8,753 nt of DNA, from assembly GCA_023230125.1 (NCBI GenBank), contig JALNXZ010000051.1, positions 1 through 8,753 of the forward strand. Reading direction: 5' to 3'. The notes beneath the pieces are model-generated. The model saw only the letters and a list, made by a program, of their open reading frames with translations, was not told the origin of the DNA and searched no databases. The position numbers and the translations under genes were made by a program. This document shows, piece after piece, positions 5,856-8,753 of this stretch; positions within the stretch are counted from its first letter, which is position 1; each line of letters begins with the position of its first letter. Origin of the DNA: Bacteroidales bacterium (GTDB taxonomy: Bacteria; Bacteroidota; Bacteroidia; Bacteroidales; UBA1402).

Positions 5856-8753
5856 TTAAAATTCTACAGAAAGTCCGAATAGTAATGTCTTATTTAAAGG
5901 ATAGCAACTTGCGCCTGATCCAATGCTGTTTTCCGGATCGAAACCTTCATAGAAATCATTCTTTATTGTCAGCAGATTCTGTGCATTTGCATAAAGTCTC
6001 ACGTTGGATAACGTAGCTTTCCGTACCCAGTTCTTTGGCAGTGTATATCCAATTACAATATTTTTCAAGCGACAATAAGCTCCACTTTTTACCCAAAAGC
6101 TCGATATCATATTGTTTGGATTTGTTCCGTTGGGATCTTCAAGCAATATCGGGAACTTGGCATTACGGTTGTCTTCTGTCCAGTAATCCAACTGATATTT
6201 ATAAATTGTATAATTGCCTGATAAAGCACGGGCACCGGCACCTGAATAATACACATCTTTTTTACCTACTCCCTGAAAAAATAAGGAAAAATCCAAACCT
6301 TTCCAATCGCCGCCCAAGGTCAAACCGAATTCATACCTTGGAGTAGGATTACCGAGTATCGTGCGGTCATAATCGTTTATTTTTCCATCGGGCACCCCGT
6401 CCGGGCCACTGATATCTTTATATTTAATGTATCCTGGTTTTACATTATTTGTATTGCCACCATATACAGGAGATCCATCAATTTCCTCCTGAGTTTGAAA
6501 ATAGCCGTCAGCAACATATCCGTACCATGAATTAAATTGCTCGCCTTCCTTTGTTATCGTTGTACTGCCTACGTATTCTTTTCCATACAAATCAATCACT
6601 TTGTTCTTTACATCAGAAATATTTCCTTTGATATTGTAGTTCACATTACCGATACGGTCCTGCCATAATAATGAAAACTCCCAACCATTGTTTCTCATCG
6701 AACCGGCATTTTCCCAAGGAGCGGTTACCCCGACGAATAAGGGAACGGGGAATTGCTGAAGCATGTTCGTAATATCTTTTCTGTAATAATCGAAAGTCGC
6801 ATTCAAACGATTACTAAATAAGCCTGCATCAATCCCCACATTCATTTGTTTTGATTTTTCCCATGTTATCGCTTCATTTGCCAATTGAATCTGAGCAACA
6901 CCTGACGACAACTCTTTATCAAACCAATATCCATAGCTCGCGGAACTTCCTATAGACGAAGCATAGGGATAATAACCGTTGATGTCCTGGTTACCTAATT
7001 CTCCATAAGATGCCCTAAGTTTCAGGTTACTTATGACCTTCTTTACCGACTCAAAAAAACGCTCTTCAGAGATTCTCCATCCGGCGGATACCGAAGGAAA
7101 GAAACCCCAACGATGCTCTTTCTTAAATCTCGAAGTGCCATCGTAACGGCCGTTAACCTCGAGTAAATACTTCTCGTCAAATGCATAGTTTACCCGAAAA
7201 AAATACGATAACATAGACCGGGCATACTTTGCACTTGAGTTTGTCGCCGTACTAATATCACCGTTTACCAATTCTTCATATCCTTCATAATAAAAATTCT
7301 TACGACCGGCTATCAGGTAATTATAATTCAATTCTTCACTTTGAAAACCAAGCAATGTTTTTATGTAATTTTTATGAAAGGTCTTTTCATAAGTGCCTTG
7401 CAAATTATATTGTTTATTGATGGTCTTTGTCCTTTGTTCTGATTCCGATGATCCTGTTGTCGGGAACTCGCCCTTTGATACACCATTTTCATAGACCATA
7501 TAAGGTTCTACAAAAGCGTTTGTTTCACTATCAGAGCATTTCCATGTGTATGCTCCAAAAATATTGAAACCACTGAAGGGGTCGATAGACAGAGTTGTTC
7601 TTGCAGAATATTCGGGAGCGATACTATTAGTAACACATCCGCTTTGTACCATAGCGATAGGATTTGTTCCGTTAATACCGTATCCCCATGTGCCATCGGC
7701 ATTGATTCCTGACATGATAGGTGTCATAGTCAACGCTTTACCTATAATATTGGTAGGTATATCCATTACAGGAGATTTTGCTGTGGCTTGACGTATTCCC
7801 ACATCCACTCCAAGCTTCATCCATTTGTTAACCTTGGTATCTGTATTTACACGCAAAGATGTCCTCGTAAAATTGTTATTATCAATTAATCCGTCTTGCG
7901 CATAGTATCCTGCCGAAGCAAAAAGCTTTGTTATGTCATTACCACCACTGATACTAACCGAATAATTCTGGATTAAGGCATAATCCTTAATCACTTCTTT
8001 TCGCCAGTCCGTATCGTAATAATTGATATTATCGACACCACCATTCTTATATATCTCGATCGTCTGGGTATATAATGGATCCTGATCCGCATTGGAACGT
8101 GCCACATCCACAGCCTGCATATACTCAATGGCACTTGTGGGTATAGGCAATGTGGTAGACTTGTTATATCCAATATAGTTATTGAATGTCAGTTTTGTTT
8201 TCCCTTCAGCACCTCTTTTTGTCGTTACCAATATCACACCGTTTGAAGCGCGCGAACCATATATAGAAGCTGAAGCCGCATCTTTCAATACAGTAATCGA
8301 TTCTACTGAATTCAAATCGATACGATCCATATTACCTTCCACTCCATCAATTAATACCAGAGGAGAAGTTGACGAATTAAGTGACCCCAATCCTCTGATT
8401 TTAATGGATGCATTATCTGCCCCCGGCTGTCCGGACGATTGAATCGCAGTAAGTCCGGGAATGGAACCCTGTAATGCGGCTGAACCGGTGGAAACACTAC
8501 GTCTGAGAATATCGTCACTATTTATACTCTGCACTGATCCCGTAAGGTTTATTTTCTTTTGTGTTCCATAGCCGACTACAACTACTTCATCAAGAGATTT
8601 AAAATCCTCTTCAAGAATAATCTGATAATTATTGGCTTTACTTACCTTGAGAACTGTCCGCTTGTATCCAAGATATGTAATTAATATTTCCGACTGATCC
8701 GGAGCCTCCAAAGAAAATTCGCCATCAATATTTGTAATTGTTCTGGTATTAGA
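5856..8753 (-). CDS. susC-like: SusC/RagA-family TonB-dependent outer-membrane transporter, 5' end missing
   Basis: 965 codons are visible and the frame stays open to the window edge, so the true start and signal peptide lie outside. An apparent start at 8711 is a TTG inside the domain and should not be used. In visible-residue numbering, 1-52 is the end of a carboxypeptidase-D-like beta domain (NIDGEFSLEAP, ILITYLGYK). The SusC signature DEVVVVGYGTQKK follows at 55-67. The TonB plug covers about 70-185, with GSAALQGSIPGL, IRGLGS, PLVLIDGVEG and VLKDAASASIYGSRASNGVI (155-174). The rest is the 22-strand barrel, including an acidic SGPDGVPDGKINDYDRTILG loop (about 779-798), and it ends GLSVEF with a terminal phenylalanine. 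Full-length relatives run to roughly 1000-1100 residues, so only the signal peptide and the first part of the regulatory domain are missing. Together with SusD it imports oligosaccharides using TonB energy. It is the first gene visible in the operon. Confidence 0.96.
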   Translation of the reverse strand, partial: SNTRTITNIDGEFSLEAPDQSEILITYLGYKRTVLKVSKANNYQIILEEDFKSLDEVVVVGYGTQKKINLTGSVQSINSDDILRRSVSTGSAALQGSIPGLTAIQSSGQPGADNASIKIRGLGSLNSSTSPLVLIDGVEGNMDRIDLNSVESITVLKDAASASIYGSRASNGVILVTTKRGAEGKTKLTFNNYIGYNKSTTLPIPTSAIEYMQAVDVARSNADQDPLYTQTIEIYKNGGVDNINYYDTDWRKEVIKDYALIQNYSVSISGGNDITKLFASAGYYAQDGLIDNNNFTRTSLRVNTDTKVNKWMKLGVDVGIRQATAKSPVMDIPTNIIGKALTMTPIMSGINADGTWGYGINGTNPIAMVQSGCVTNSIAPEYSARTTLSIDPFSGFNIFGAYTWKCSDSETNAFVEPYMVYENGVSKGEFPTTGSSESEQRTKTINKQYNLQGTYEKTFHKNYIKTLLGFQSEELNYNYLIAGRKNFYYEGYEELVNGDISTATNSSAKYARSMLSYFFRVNYAFDEKYLLEVNGRYDGTSRFKKEHRWGFFPSVSAGWRISEERFFESVKKVISNLKLRASYGELGNQDINGYYPYASSIGSSASYGYWFDKELSSGVAQIQLANEAITWEKSKQMNVGIDAGLFSNRLNATFDYYRKDITNMLQQFPVPLFVGVTAPWENAGSMRNNGWEFSLLWQDRIGNVNYNIKGNISDVKNKVIDLYGKEYVGSTTITKEGEQFNSWYGYVADGYFQTQEEIDGSPVYGGNTNNVKPGYIKYKDISGPDGVPDGKINDYDRTILGNPTPRYEFGLTLGGDWKGLDFSLFFQGVGKKDVYYSGAGARALSGNYTIYKYQLDYWTEDNRNAKFPILLEDPNGTNPNNMISSFWVKSGAYCRLKNIVIGYTLPKNWVRKATLSNVRLYANAQNLLTIKNDFYEGFDPENSIGSGASCYPLNKTLLFGLSVEF

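Noticed and set aside
6035..6346. 103-codon plus-strand ORF
   Set aside because: It is antisense to the SusC barrel region and has no protein-like motif.
1..8753. CRISPR array, tRNA or rRNA gene, insertion sequence
   Set aside because: No spaced direct repeats, RNA-gene-like structure, transposase frame or terminal inverted repeats were seen; nearly all of the window is coding.

Overview
The window is a single-direction block of five genes, all on the minus strand, with the layout of a Bacteroidota glycan-uptake locus (polysaccharide utilisation locus, PUL). Reading in the direction of transcription, from high to low coordinates, the order is: SusC-like TonB-dependent outer-membrane transporter (5' end cut by the window edge), SusD-like surface lipoprotein, a secreted DUF6259-type predicted glycosidase, a secreted phosphodiester-glycosidase (NAGPA/DUF2233) protein with a type IX secretion sorting domain, and the first 80 residues of another secreted protein (3' part cut by the other edge). 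The gaps are 12, 25, 4 and 49 nt, so one transcript is likely. No regulator, RNA gene, mobile element or CRISPR array is visible, and the operon promoter must lie beyond position 8753.

The SusC/SusD pair, the D/E-VVVVGYGTQ motif after the carboxypeptidase-D-like domain, AT-rich intergenic DNA and weak or absent Shine-Dalgarno sequences all point to Bacteroidota, most probably order Bacteroidales. The C-terminal type IX sorting domain suggests a lineage that has that machinery (Dysgonomonas- or Paludibacter-like relatives rather than typical human-gut Bacteroides). That placement is inference.

In the likely working model, SusD and SusC capture and import an oligosaccharide. The NAGPA-domain protein, sent through the outer membrane by type IX secretion, would cut a sugar-1-phosphodiester or a related linkage. 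The DUF6259 protein, a TIM-barrel hydrolase candidate, would act on a glycoside bond of the same substrate. A phosphodiester-containing glycan such as phosphomannan, teichoic-acid-like polymer or capsule is therefore a reasonable but untested guess.

Non-coding structure is limited. The clearest is a perfect 10-bp inverted repeat whose 5' arm contains the susD stop codon, in the same junction as an 8-codon mini-ORF that ends in an ATGA overlap with the start of the DUF6259 gene. A 16-bp AT-only palindrome follows the NAGPA gene. Every stretch longer than 300 bases is coding.
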